Origin: Solirubrobacterales bacterium 70-9
Lineage (GTDB): Bacteria; Actinomycetota; Thermoleophilia; Solirubrobacterales; 70-9
Direction of reading: 5' to 3'
Assembly (NCBI GenBank): GCA_001898095.1
Contig: MKSH01000184.1
Coordinates: 1 to 6,074, forward strand
DNA: 6,074 bases
Shown here: positions 1 through 5,460 of the stretch, one piece after another
Layout: each line of letters starts with the position of its first letter
Numbering within the stretch: position 1 is the first letter of the stretch
Program-made: the position numbers and the translations under genes
Notes under the pieces: model-generated
The model's input: only the letters and a program-made list of their open reading frames with translations
What the model was told of the DNA's origin: nothing
Database searches by the model: none

Positions 1-50
1 CGGCCCTCGCCTGAACCTGTCGGCCAGTGCGCAACCTGTAATCAGCGGCT

Positions 51-86
51 GACGGCCGGCCGGTCCCTGCGGATCGGCCGGCCGTC
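51..86. terminator. Perfect 12-bp GC-rich hairpin, probable terminator of the leftward operon
   Basis: The arm at 51-62 (GACGGCCGGCCG) is exactly complementary to the arm at 75-86, separated by a 12-nt loop (63-74). It begins 27 nt beyond the stop codon of the leftward dehydrogenase gene, where a terminator would be expected. No run of U follows on either strand, so it is not a textbook intrinsic terminator; GC-rich actinobacteria often have hairpins without a U tract. It could act in both directions if a gene enters from the left edge. Positions 1-50 show no confident gene. Confidence 0.55.
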
Positions 87-113
87 GTTGCTTCCCGGAG
101 GAGGGAGGCAGAC

Positions 114-941
114 TTATTTGGAGATCGCGCCGGCGTCGACGGGGATGATCGCGCCGGTGACACGGTCGCCGTCGGGGGAGGCGAGCCAGACGCAGGCGCG
201 GGAGATGTCCTTCGCCTCCATCAGCACACCCATCAGGTGGTAGTCGGCGAAGACGCCTTCGTAGGTGTCGAGGGGGACGTCCCACTCTTCGGCGACCGCG
301 GTGAGGAGGCGGGAGTCGAGGTCGGGATCGTCGCGGACCGAGCCGGGGGCGATGCAGTTGGCGCGGATGTTGTGAGGGGCGAGGTCCATCGCCATCGACC
401 GGGTCAGGCCGACGATGCCGTGCTTGGCGGCGACGTAGGCGACGTTGCTGTAGAACGCTTTGAAGGAGGCGGTGGAGCCGATGTTGACGATCGTCCCGCC
501 GCGGCCCTGGGAGATCATCTGGTTCGCCGCCGCGCGGCCGACGTAGAAGGGGCCGTCGAGGTTCGAGCCCATGACGAAGCGCCAGGACTCGACCGAGAGC
601 TCGTTGGAGAGTCCGGTGGGGCTGGAGACGCCGGCGTTGTTGATCAGCACGTCGAGGCCGCCGAGCTGGGCGGCGGCCTCGCCGACCAGCTCCTCGACCC
701 GCTCAGCGTCGCGCACGTCGCAGAGCCCGGTCCAGACCTCGGCCCCGAGCTCGCGGCAGCGCCGCGCGGTCTCCTCCAGCTGCTCCTCGCTGCCGAGCGG
801 ATAGGCGCAGACGTCGACGTCGTGGCCGATGTCCATCAGGGCCAGGTTCGCCCCCTCTTCGGCGAAGTGGAGGGCGTGGGAGCGGCCCTGCCCACGGGCC
901 GCTCCGGTGATCAGCGCGGTACGGCCGTCAAGCCTGCCCAT
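114..941 (-). CDS. Short-chain dehydrogenase/reductase (SDR), probably mycofactocin-associated type
   Basis: A 275-residue NAD(P)-dependent oxidoreductase of the classical SDR fold, expected in the cytoplasm, oxidising an alcohol or reducing a ketone. Visible motifs in order: the nucleotide-binding TGAARGQG at residues 12-19, an acidic residue D37 at the end of the second strand (favouring NAD), D75 in the CDV motif, NNAG at 101-104, and the catalytic set N127, S156, Y169 and K173 (YVAAK), followed by an APGSV segment. The start RGQGRSH and the insert after the second strand (YPLGSEEQLEET, residues 47-58) resemble the mycofactocin-coupled SDR subfamily, in which the nicotinamide cofactor is held tightly and recycled by mycofactocin. 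That subfamily call is from memory of the family pattern. The reading frame stays open far upstream, but that part is an arginine-rich shadow of the EthD gene. The ATG at 941 starts exactly at the conserved SDR N-terminus and lies 5 nt after the EthD stop, so translation is probably coupled; the ribosome site (CAGGG) is weak. Confidence 0.93.
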   Translation of the reverse strand: MGRLDGRTALITGAARGQGRSHALHFAEEGANLALMDIGHDVDVCAYPLGSEEQLEETARRCRELGAEVWTGLCDVRDAERVEELVGEAAAQLGGLDVLINNAGVSSPTGLSNELSVESWRFVMGSNLDGPFYVGRAAANQMISQGRGGTIVNIGSTASFKAFYSNVAYVAAKHGIVGLTRSMAMDLAPHNIRANCIAPGSVRDDPDLDSRLLTAVAEEWDVPLDTYEGVFADYHLMGVLMEAKDISRACVWLASPDGDRVTGAIIPVDAGAISK

Positions 942-946
942 CGCGA

Positions 947-1288
947 TCAGCCCTGCTCGTCGGGTTTGAACTCCTCCTCGACCTCGAAGACGTCGATCTC
1001 GAGGCCCGCGACCATGTCCATGAAGCCGTCGGCGAGGATCGCCTCCTGCTCGGGCGAGGCGATCGCCGCGTCGAAGTCCTCGCGGCTGTCGAACCAGGTC
1101 TCCGCCCCGCGCCAGGTGCGGTGCTCGCCGCCCTCGGGGGTGTCGGTCGCCTTCATCACGACGTGCCGCCGCAGTTTCGGCAGGCGCCGCACGTTCGGAA
1201 CATGCACCTCGAAGTAGTGCTTGTCGATCTCCTCCGGCGATTTCTCGTCCGGAATGTGCCACGTCCCAACCAGCTTGATCATGGTCAT
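947..1288 (-). CDS. EthD-domain (dimeric alpha/beta barrel) protein
   Basis: A 113-residue cytoplasmic protein that begins with an MIKLVGTWH strand, followed by HYFEVHVP (residues 24-31) with two histidines, and a SPEQEAILAD segment near the middle-to-end, which together are typical of the EthD family. The family takes its name from a small protein needed with the cytochrome P450 of ethyl tert-butyl ether degradation. Its members have a ferredoxin-like dimeric barrel fold, and the biochemical role of most is unknown. It is the first gene of a two-gene leftward operon with the SDR (5-nt gap). Two in-frame ATGs compete: 1288 and 1282. GGAG lies 4-5 nt before the first and about 10 nt before the second, with GGAAAGGA further upstream. 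I chose 1288, but 1282 is equally defensible because many EthD proteins begin directly at MIK. Possible roles are an isomerase or cyclase-like step, or a helper protein for the SDR pathway; none can be assigned. Confidence 0.9.
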   Translation of the reverse strand: MTMIKLVGTWHIPDEKSPEEIDKHYFEVHVPNVRRLPKLRRHVVMKATDTPEGGEHRTWRGAETWFDSREDFDAAIASPEQEAILADGFMDMVAGLEIDVFEVEEEFKPDEQG

Positions 1289-1340
1289 GGGTCTCCAGTC
1301 CTTTCCGACATTCCCGTTCTCCAGAACCCCCCGGCGGTCG

Positions 1341-1369
1341 AGGCTACACTGCTACGCTATATCAGTCAA
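1341..1369 (-). promoter_or_regulatory. Leftward sigma-70-type promoter for EthD-SDR
   Basis: Read on the minus strand, TTGACT (1369-1364) is followed by a 17-nt spacer and TAGCCT (1346-1341). The -35 box matches five of six consensus positions, and the -10 box keeps the key TA...T pattern. Transcription would start near 1334, leaving a leader of about 45 nt before the EthD start. This is the best promoter match in the divergent region 1289-1403. For the rightward thiolase operon only AT-rich -10-like strings are visible (TACACT 1345-1350, TATATC 1358-1363), with no convincing -35 partner. Confidence 0.45.
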
Positions 1370-1380
1370 ACGATTGGTTG
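1363..1380. promoter_or_regulatory. Imperfect palindrome, candidate repressor operator between the two operons
   Basis: The 18-bp sequence CAGTCAAACGATTGGTTG follows the symmetric pattern CA-N2-CAA-N-CG-N-TTG-N2-TG: 12 of 18 positions obey two-fold symmetry, and the inner ten (CAAACGATTG) match at eight. It overlaps the -35 box of the leftward promoter and lies just before the thiolase ribosome site. A dimeric repressor bound here could therefore control both operons. TetR-family regulators of CoA-ester catabolism often act this way, but no regulator gene is in the window, so the assignment is inference. Confidence 0.35.
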
Positions 1381-1390
1381 GTTGGGAGAG

Positions 1391-1395
1391 AGGAG
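1391..1395 (+). promoter_or_regulatory. Ribosome binding site fixing the thiolase start
   Basis: AGGAG lies 8 nt before the ATG at 1404. The frame is open further upstream to an ATG at 1221, but that stretch covers the divergent EthD gene and has no thiolase character. This site and the conserved N-terminus decide the start at 1404. Confidence 0.75.
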
Positions 1396-1403
1396 CCCCG
1401 AGG

Positions 1404-2576
1404 ATGCCCGCACAGCAAGGCCGCGAGGTCGTAATCGTCGATGCCGTCCGTACGCCGATCGGCCGTGGACACCGGGAGAAGGGCTACTACAAAGACCTCC
1501 ACCCGGCCGATCTGCTGGGCCGTACCTACACCGCGCTGATCGAGCGCTCCGGCATCCCCGCGTCCGAGGTCGAGGACGTGATCTCGGGCTGCGTCCAGCA
1601 GTTCGGCGAGCAGTCGATGAACGTCGCCCGCAACGCCTGGCTGCAGGAAGGGCTGCCGATCGAGGCGGCGGCGTCCACCGTCGACCGCCAGTGCGGGTCG
1701 GCCCAGGCCGCGGTCAACTTCGGCGCCGCGCTGATCGCCGCCGGCATCCACGACGTCGTCGTCGGCTCCGGGGTCGAGCACATGGGCCACAACTCCTTCG
1801 CCGCCGGCGAGAAGGTGAACGAGGAGTTCGGCAGCCCCTGGACGGCGAAATTCTTCGACGCCCACGACGTCCGCGGCCAGGGCATCGGCGCCGAGCTGAT
1901 CGCCGAGGAGTGGGAGGTGCCGCGCTCCGAGCTCGACCAGCTCGCCGTCGGCTCCCACCAGAAGGCGGCGAAGGCGACCGAGGACGGCCTCTTCGACCGC
2001 GAGATCGTCCCCATCAGCGTCAACGGCGACACCTTCACCAAGGACCAGGGCATCCGTCCCGACAGCAACCTGGAGACGCTCTCGCAGCTGAAGCCGGCGT
2101 TCAAGCCGGACGGCGTGATCACCGCCGGCAACTCCTCGCAGATCTCCGACGGCGCCGCCGCGGTGCTGCTGATGTCGCGCGAGAAGGCCGACGCGCTGGG
2201 CCTCACCCCGCGGGCGCGGATCATCGACCAGACCACGGTCGGCTGCGATCCGGTGAAAATGCTGGAGGGTCCGATCCCGGCGACGCGCAAGATCCTCGAG
2301 CGCAACGGGATGAAGATCTCCGACATCGACTACATCGAGATCAACGAGGCCTTCGCCCCCGTCGTCGCCGCCTGGCAGCGGGAGCTGTCCCCGGACATGG
2401 ACCGCGTCAACCCGCGCGGCGGCGCGATGGCCCTCGGCCACCCGCTCGGCTCGACCGGGGCGCGCCTGCTCACCACCCTGCTGCACGAGATGGAGGACGA
2501 CGACCGCGAGATCGGCCTGGTCACGATGTGCTGCGGCGGCGGCCTCGGCACCGGCACCCTGATCCAGCGCGTCTGA
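1404..2576 (+). CDS. Acetyl-CoA acyltransferase (thiolase), FadA5/FadA6-like
   Basis: A 390-residue thiolase, normal length for the family, cleaving a 3-ketoacyl-CoA with free CoA to give acetyl-CoA (or propionyl-CoA) and a shortened acyl-CoA; cytoplasmic, normally tetrameric. It begins [13 protein letters not shown]. The nucleophilic cysteine is C97 in DRQCGSA, NEAF is at 314-317, the general-base histidine is H346 in GHPLG, and the second catalytic cysteine is C376 in TMCCGGG, so all catalytic elements are present. Segments such as QFGEQS (66-71), [12 protein letters not shown] (from 243), GLTPRAR and DMDRVN recall the mycobacterial FadA5/FadA6 thiolases of steroid breakdown. This is a memory comparison, not an alignment, and the substrate is not proven by it. 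First gene of the rightward operon; the acyl-CoA dehydrogenase starts 2 nt after its stop. A biosynthetic acetoacetyl-CoA thiolase is less likely given the neighbours. Confidence 0.96.
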   Translation: MPAQQGREVVIVDAVRTPIGRGHREKGYYKDLHPADLLGRTYTALIERSGIPASEVEDVISGCVQQFGEQSMNVARNAWLQEGLPIEAAASTVDRQCGSAQAAVNFGAALIAAGIHDVVVGSGVEHMGHNSFAAGEKVNEEFGSPWTAKFFDAHDVRGQGIGAELIAEEWEVPRSELDQLAVGSHQKAAKATEDGLFDREIVPISVNGDTFTKDQGIRPDSNLETLSQLKPAFKPDGVITAGNSSQISDGAAAVLLMSREKADALGLTPRARIIDQTTVGCDPVKMLEGPIPATRKILERNGMKISDIDYIEINEAFAPVVAAWQRELSPDMDRVNPRGGAMALGHPLGSTGARLLTTLLHEMEDDDREIGLVTMCCGGGLGTGTLIQRV

Positions 2577-2578
2577 AG

Positions 2579-3721
2579 ATGGGGCGGTCGATCTTCGAGG
2601 ACGAGCACGAGGCGTTCCGAGAATCCGTCGCCGGCTTCCTCCGCAAGGAGGCGGTCCCCAAGCGCGAGGAGTGGGAAGCGGCGGGGGTGATCGACCGCGA
2701 CTTCTGGCGCAAGGCGGCGGCGCAGGGCTTCGTCGCCTTCCAGGCCGCCGAAGAGCTCGGCGGGGCGGGGATCGACGACTTCCGCTTCAACGCGGTGATC
2801 GACGAGGAGATCGAGCGGACCGGGGCGGCGACCGACACCTCCGCCCTCGTCAACGACATCACCACGCCCTATCTGACCGAGCTGACGACGGCCGAGCAGC
2901 GCGAGCGCTGGCTCCCGGGCGTGACCAGCGGCGAGACGGTGCCGGCGATCGCGATGACCGAGCCCGGCACCGGCTCCGACCTGCGGGCGATCGCGACCAG
3001 GGCCCGCCGGCGCGAGGACCACTGGTCGATCACCGGCTCGAAGACCTTCGTCACCTCCGGCATCCAGGCCGACCTGGTGATCGTCGCTGCCCGGGTCGAG
3101 GGGGAGGAGGGGGTCGAGGGCCTCGGCCTGTTCGCGGTCGCCGCCGACGCCCCCGGCTTCACCCGCGGCCGCAAGCTCGACAAGGTCGGCCGCAAGGCCC
3201 AGGACACCGCCGAGCTGTTCTTCGACGAGGTCCCGGTGGCCGACGACGACGTGATCGGCGCCCCCGGCGAGGGCCTGCGCCTGCTGATGGGCAACCTCGC
3301 CCAGGAGCGGCTCTCGATCGCCGTCTCCGCGGTGGCCAGCGCCGAACGGGCGCTCGAGGTGACCCTCGAGTACGTGCGCGACCGCAACGCCTTCGGCAAG
3401 CCGGTCGGCTCGTTCCAGGCGAACCGCTTCGCCCTCGCCGAGGCGAGCACCGAGGTCGACGTCGCCCGCGTCTACATCGACCGCTGCATCGCCGACCAGG
3501 TCGCCGGCGAGCTGAGCGCCGAGCGGGCGGCGGGCGCCAAGTACTGGACCACCGAGCTGCAGTTCAAGGTCGTCGACCTCGGCCTGCAGCTGCACGGCGG
3601 CTACGGCTACATGGAGGAGTACGAGATCGCCCGCATCTGGCGCGACTGTCGCGTGCAGCGGATCTACGGCGGGACGACGGAGATCATGAAAGAGATCGTC
3701 GGGCGCTCGCTCGGCCTCTGA
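2579..3721 (+). CDS. Acyl-CoA dehydrogenase, long-chain/LCAD-type active site
   Basis: A 380-residue FAD flavoprotein that introduces the 2,3-double bond into an acyl-CoA and passes electrons to electron-transfer flavoprotein; cytoplasmic. It has an N-terminal helical domain (about 8-118), a beta domain with the signature MTEPGTGSD at 126-134, and a C-terminal helical domain containing [12 protein letters not shown], the [11 protein letters not shown] motif (from L338) and RIYGGTTEI. At the site where medium- and short-chain enzymes carry the catalytic Glu (YEGT) this protein has G364. As in mammalian long-chain acyl-CoA dehydrogenase, whose sequence it recalls (QER and IYGGT...EIMKE), the base is predicted to be E243 in [10 protein letters not shown]. 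It is therefore likely active. There is almost no ribosome site of its own: the start lies 2 nt after the thiolase stop, so its translation probably depends on ribosomes leaving the thiolase. Physiological acyl chain unknown. Confidence 0.96.
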   Translation: MGRSIFEDEHEAFRESVAGFLRKEAVPKREEWEAAGVIDRDFWRKAAAQGFVAFQAAEELGGAGIDDFRFNAVIDEEIERTGAATDTSALVNDITTPYLTELTTAEQRERWLPGVTSGETVPAIAMTEPGTGSDLRAIATRARRREDHWSITGSKTFVTSGIQADLVIVAARVEGEEGVEGLGLFAVAADAPGFTRGRKLDKVGRKAQDTAELFFDEVPVADDDVIGAPGEGLRLLMGNLAQERLSIAVSAVASAERALEVTLEYVRDRNAFGKPVGSFQANRFALAEASTEVDVARVYIDRCIADQVAGELSAERAAGAKYWTTELQFKVVDLGLQLHGGYGYMEEYEIARIWRDCRVQRIYGGTTEIMKEIVGRSLGL

Positions 3722-3735
3722 AGGGAGAGGAAGAA

Positions 3736-4206
3736 ATGCCAAGTGGACCCTTTGCCCACGTCTGCATCCTGGTCGAGGACCTCGATCAGGCGGTCGACGA
3801 CTGGACCAAGATCCTGAACGTGCTCGACCCCGGGCAGCTCGAGCAGCGGCTGGTCCGCTACGACGAGTTCGACGGCGGCGGCGACGGCACCCGGTGGGCG
3901 ACCTTCGTCTCCGACCACGGCGCCGAGATCCAGCTGATGGAGCCCGATCCCGAGAGCCACCTGGGCAAGCGGCTCGCCAAGCACGGCGAGGGCGTGCACC
4001 ACATCTGCTTCACCACCGACGACCCGGAGGCGACCTCGAAGCGGCTCGCCGAGGCCGGGGTCGCGGTCAGCGGCGACACCAACATGGGCCCGGAGATGCC
4101 CTGGCAGCGCTGGAACTGGGTGCTGCCGCAGAGCGCCCACGGGACGCTGGTCGAGGTCGCCCGTCCATATAAAGCGGTCGACGGCAAATGGGAGTCCGCC
4201 TCGTGA
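3736..4206 (+). CDS. VOC-family metalloprotein, methylmalonyl-CoA-epimerase/glyoxalase-like
   Basis: A 156-residue protein built of two VOC beta-alpha-beta-beta-beta modules. The first begins [18 protein letters not shown], the second [13 protein letters not shown]. The expected metal ligands are visible: H8, Q66 (EIQLMEP), H89 (from the HHI pair at 88-90) and E140 (TLVEVA). This His-Gln-His-Glu set matches methylmalonyl-CoA epimerase rather than the all-His/Glu set of many glyoxalases. The catalytic carboxylates of true methylmalonyl-CoA epimerase could not be located with confidence, so the substrate may be another 2-substituted acyl-CoA. Position between an acyl-CoA dehydrogenase and a hydroxyacyl-CoA dehydrogenase supports a CoA-ester epimerase role over methylglyoxal detoxification. 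The ATG at 3736 is preceded by GGGAGAGG (3723-3730). The C-terminal tail after residue 145 ([12 protein letters not shown]) is polar, lies beyond the fold, and overlaps the next gene's ribosome site and start. Confidence 0.88.
   Translation: MPSGPFAHVCILVEDLDQAVDDWTKILNVLDPGQLEQRLVRYDEFDGGGDGTRWATFVSDHGAEIQLMEPDPESHLGKRLAKHGEGVHHICFTTDDPEATSKRLAEAGVAVSGDTNMGPEMPWQRWNWVLPQSAHGTLVEVARPYKAVDGKWESAS
4190..4194 (+). promoter_or_regulatory. Ribosome binding site selecting the GTG start of the hydroxyacyl-CoA dehydrogenase
   Basis: GGGAG lies 8 nt before GTG 4203-4205. An in-frame ATG at 4188 overlaps this site and has no ribosome site at the right distance, so GTG at 4203 is preferred. The site lies inside the 3' end of the VOC gene. 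Confidence 0.65.
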
Positions 4207-5069
4207 GCGAGATCCGCAAGGTCGTCGTCGTCGGCGGCGGGATCATGGGCAACGGCATCGCCCAGGTCGTCGCCACGGCGGGCCTCGAGGTGACGATCGT
4301 CGACCTCGACGAGGCCGCCCTGGAGAAGGCCCGGGCGCGGATCACGAAGAACGTCGAGCGCGGCGTCGAGCGCGGCCGGATCGAGCGGGAGGAGGCCGAC
4401 GCGATCGTCGCCCGCCTCTCCACCAGCACCGAGCTGGAGGCCGCCGCGGCCGCCGCCGACCACGCGATCGAGACCGTGGTCGAGGACCTCGAGGTGAAGC
4501 GCGAAGTGCTGGCGAAGCTCGACGCGAGCTGCCGCGATGACGTGATCCTGGCGTCCAACACCTCTCAGTTCTCGATCTCGGCACTGGCCACCGCGACCGG
4601 CCGCCCGGACCGGGTGATCGGCTCGCACTGGTTCAACCCGCCGCCGGTGATGGACCTGATCGAGGTGATCCGCGGGGTCGAGACCTCCGACGAGACGCTG
4701 GCCACGACGCTGGAGCTGTGCGAGCGCTACGGCAAGCGCACGGTCGTCTGCGAGAAGGACACGCCGGGGTTCATCACCTCGCGCCTGATCATCGCCCTCG
4801 GCCTCGAGGCGATGCGGATCGTCGAGGAGGGGATCGCCAGCGCCGCGGACGTGAACCTGGCCTGCGTCAAAGCCTTCAACCACGCGATGGGCCCGCTGGA
4901 CACGCTCGACTTCTCGGGCCTCGACACCACGCTGCACGTCGCCGAGAACATGCGCGAGCAGTACGGCGAGCGCTTCATCGCGCCGCAGAACCTGCGGGTC
5001 CTCGTCAACGGCGGCCACCTCGGGCGCAAGAGCGGGCGTGGCTTCACCGACTACGAGAAGCCGAATTAG
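4203..5069 (+). CDS. 3-hydroxyacyl-CoA dehydrogenase (NAD-dependent, FadB2/PaaH/Hbd-like)
   Basis: A 288-residue single-function enzyme, typical length, oxidising (S)-3-hydroxyacyl-CoA to 3-ketoacyl-CoA with NAD; cytoplasmic, usually a dimer. The Rossmann domain starts at once with VVVVGGGIMGNG (GxGxxG at 11-16) and D34 after the second strand marks NAD preference. SNTS is at 118-121. The catalytic dyad is H142 (HWFNP) and E154 (DLIEV), 12 residues apart as in the human enzyme. The C-terminal helical domain runs from about 185, with DTPGFITSRL, FNHAMGPLDTLDFSGLD and a closing GRKSGRGFTDY. Where human and clostridial enzymes have an active-site Asn (VNR), this one has S193 (TSR). It starts at a GTG whose last two bases are shared with the VOC stop (GTGA overlap, 4 nt), so the two are translationally coupled. 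It feeds the thiolase at the head of the operon. Confidence 0.96.
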   Translation: MSEIRKVVVVGGGIMGNGIAQVVATAGLEVTIVDLDEAALEKARARITKNVERGVERGRIEREEADAIVARLSTSTELEAAAAAADHAIETVVEDLEVKREVLAKLDASCRDDVILASNTSQFSISALATATGRPDRVIGSHWFNPPPVMDLIEVIRGVETSDETLATTLELCERYGKRTVVCEKDTPGFITSRLIIALGLEAMRIVEEGIASAADVNLACVKAFNHAMGPLDTLDFSGLDTTLHVAENMREQYGERFIAPQNLRVLVNGGHLGRKSGRGFTDYEKPN

Positions 5070-5080
5070 GGGTCACTACA

Positions 5081-5088
5081 AGGAGGAG
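5081..5088 (+). promoter_or_regulatory. Very strong ribosome binding site before the first AhpD-like gene
   Basis: AGGAGGAG lies just before ATG 5092 (AGGAGG ends 5 nt upstream). It is the best ribosome site among the six complete rightward genes and falls in the longest gap of the operon (22 nt), suggesting that the following pair is translated at its own, possibly higher, rate. Confidence 0.75.
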
Positions 5089-5091
5089 CAC

Positions 5092-5460
5092 ATGGGAAGT
5101 GCGACGTTGGAGCGAGTGGAGGAGCTGCAGCCGGATTCGGCGGCGCAGCTGCGGCGGGCCTGCGCGGCCGGCCGTGCGGAGGTCGCCGACGCGGAGCTGC
5201 TGGAGCTCTGCCTGGGGCGGATCGACGCGATGCTGAGCGGTACCGCCTGGAGCGAGCCGGAGGGGCTGACCGAGCGCCAACGGGCCTACCTCGATTTCGC
5301 CGAACAGTTCTCGCTCTCGGTCGGCGACATCCCCGAGTCCCAGGTCGAGGCGCTGCTCGCCTACGACTCCGACGAGGACGTCTGCCGCTTCGTCGGCGCC
5401 CTCTACCCGCTGGAGATGTCGCGGCGGGTCGAGCTGGTCGCCGGGAAGGTGCTCCGATGA
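5092..5460 (+). CDS. Small carboxymuconolactone-decarboxylase/AhpD-like protein lacking CxxC
   Basis: A 122-residue mostly helical cytoplasmic protein with no signal peptide or membrane segment. Its second half (from L59: LTERQRAYLDFAEQF...VEALLAY) aligns without gaps over about 40 residues to the second half of the next gene product, and both fit the helical AhpD/carboxymuconolactone decarboxylase (CMD) pattern of cofactor-free thiol or lactone chemistry. In the region of the redox motif, GRIDAMLSGT (42-51) lines up with GVHDCRVCGS of the neighbour. Both cysteines are replaced, by A46 and S49, while the flanking D and G are kept. Two cysteines elsewhere (C24, C40) and C98 do not form a CxxC. 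It probably cannot do AhpD-type disulfide chemistry and may be a structural or regulatory partner of the next protein. Its stop overlaps the next start (ATGA). A weaker alternative is an unrelated helical protein. Confidence 0.85.
   Translation: MGSATLERVEELQPDSAAQLRRACAAGRAEVADAELLELCLGRIDAMLSGTAWSEPEGLTERQRAYLDFAEQFSLSVGDIPESQVEALLAYDSDEDVCRFVGALYPLEMSRRVELVAGKVLR

Noticed and set aside
1..50. Tail of an upstream rightward gene ending at TGA 12-14, and a repeated AACCTGT (14-20, 33-39)
   Set aside because: Four codons cannot be identified, and a 7-bp repeat at this length may be chance; neither supports a feature.
942..1262. N-terminal extension of the SDR frame by 107 residues
   Set aside because: The extension is arginine-rich, has no SDR character and overlaps the EthD gene in another frame; the conserved MGRLDGRTALITG start lies at 941.
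1121..2578. Upstream extension of the acyl-CoA dehydrogenase frame through the whole thiolase gene
   Set aside because: The segment is arginine- and proline-rich shadow translation; the dehydrogenase N-terminus begins at 2579.
1362..3742. Long open frames antisense to the thiolase and acyl-CoA dehydrogenase
   Set aside because: They translate to low-complexity A/G/R/V/D/L-rich protein without motifs and lie opposite genes with complete catalytic signatures. High GC at third positions keeps such frames open.
4168..4173. TATAAA as the -10 box of an internal promoter for the hydroxyacyl-CoA dehydrogenase
   Set aside because: It stands out in GC-rich sequence but has no -35 match at 16-18 nt (only CGCTGG-like sequence), and it encodes the VOC tail residues around PYKA.
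4188..4202. ATG start for the hydroxyacyl-CoA dehydrogenase adding MGVRL
   Set aside because: No ribosome site precedes it at proper distance, whereas GGGAG sits 8 nt before GTG 4203 and gives the common GTGA overlap.
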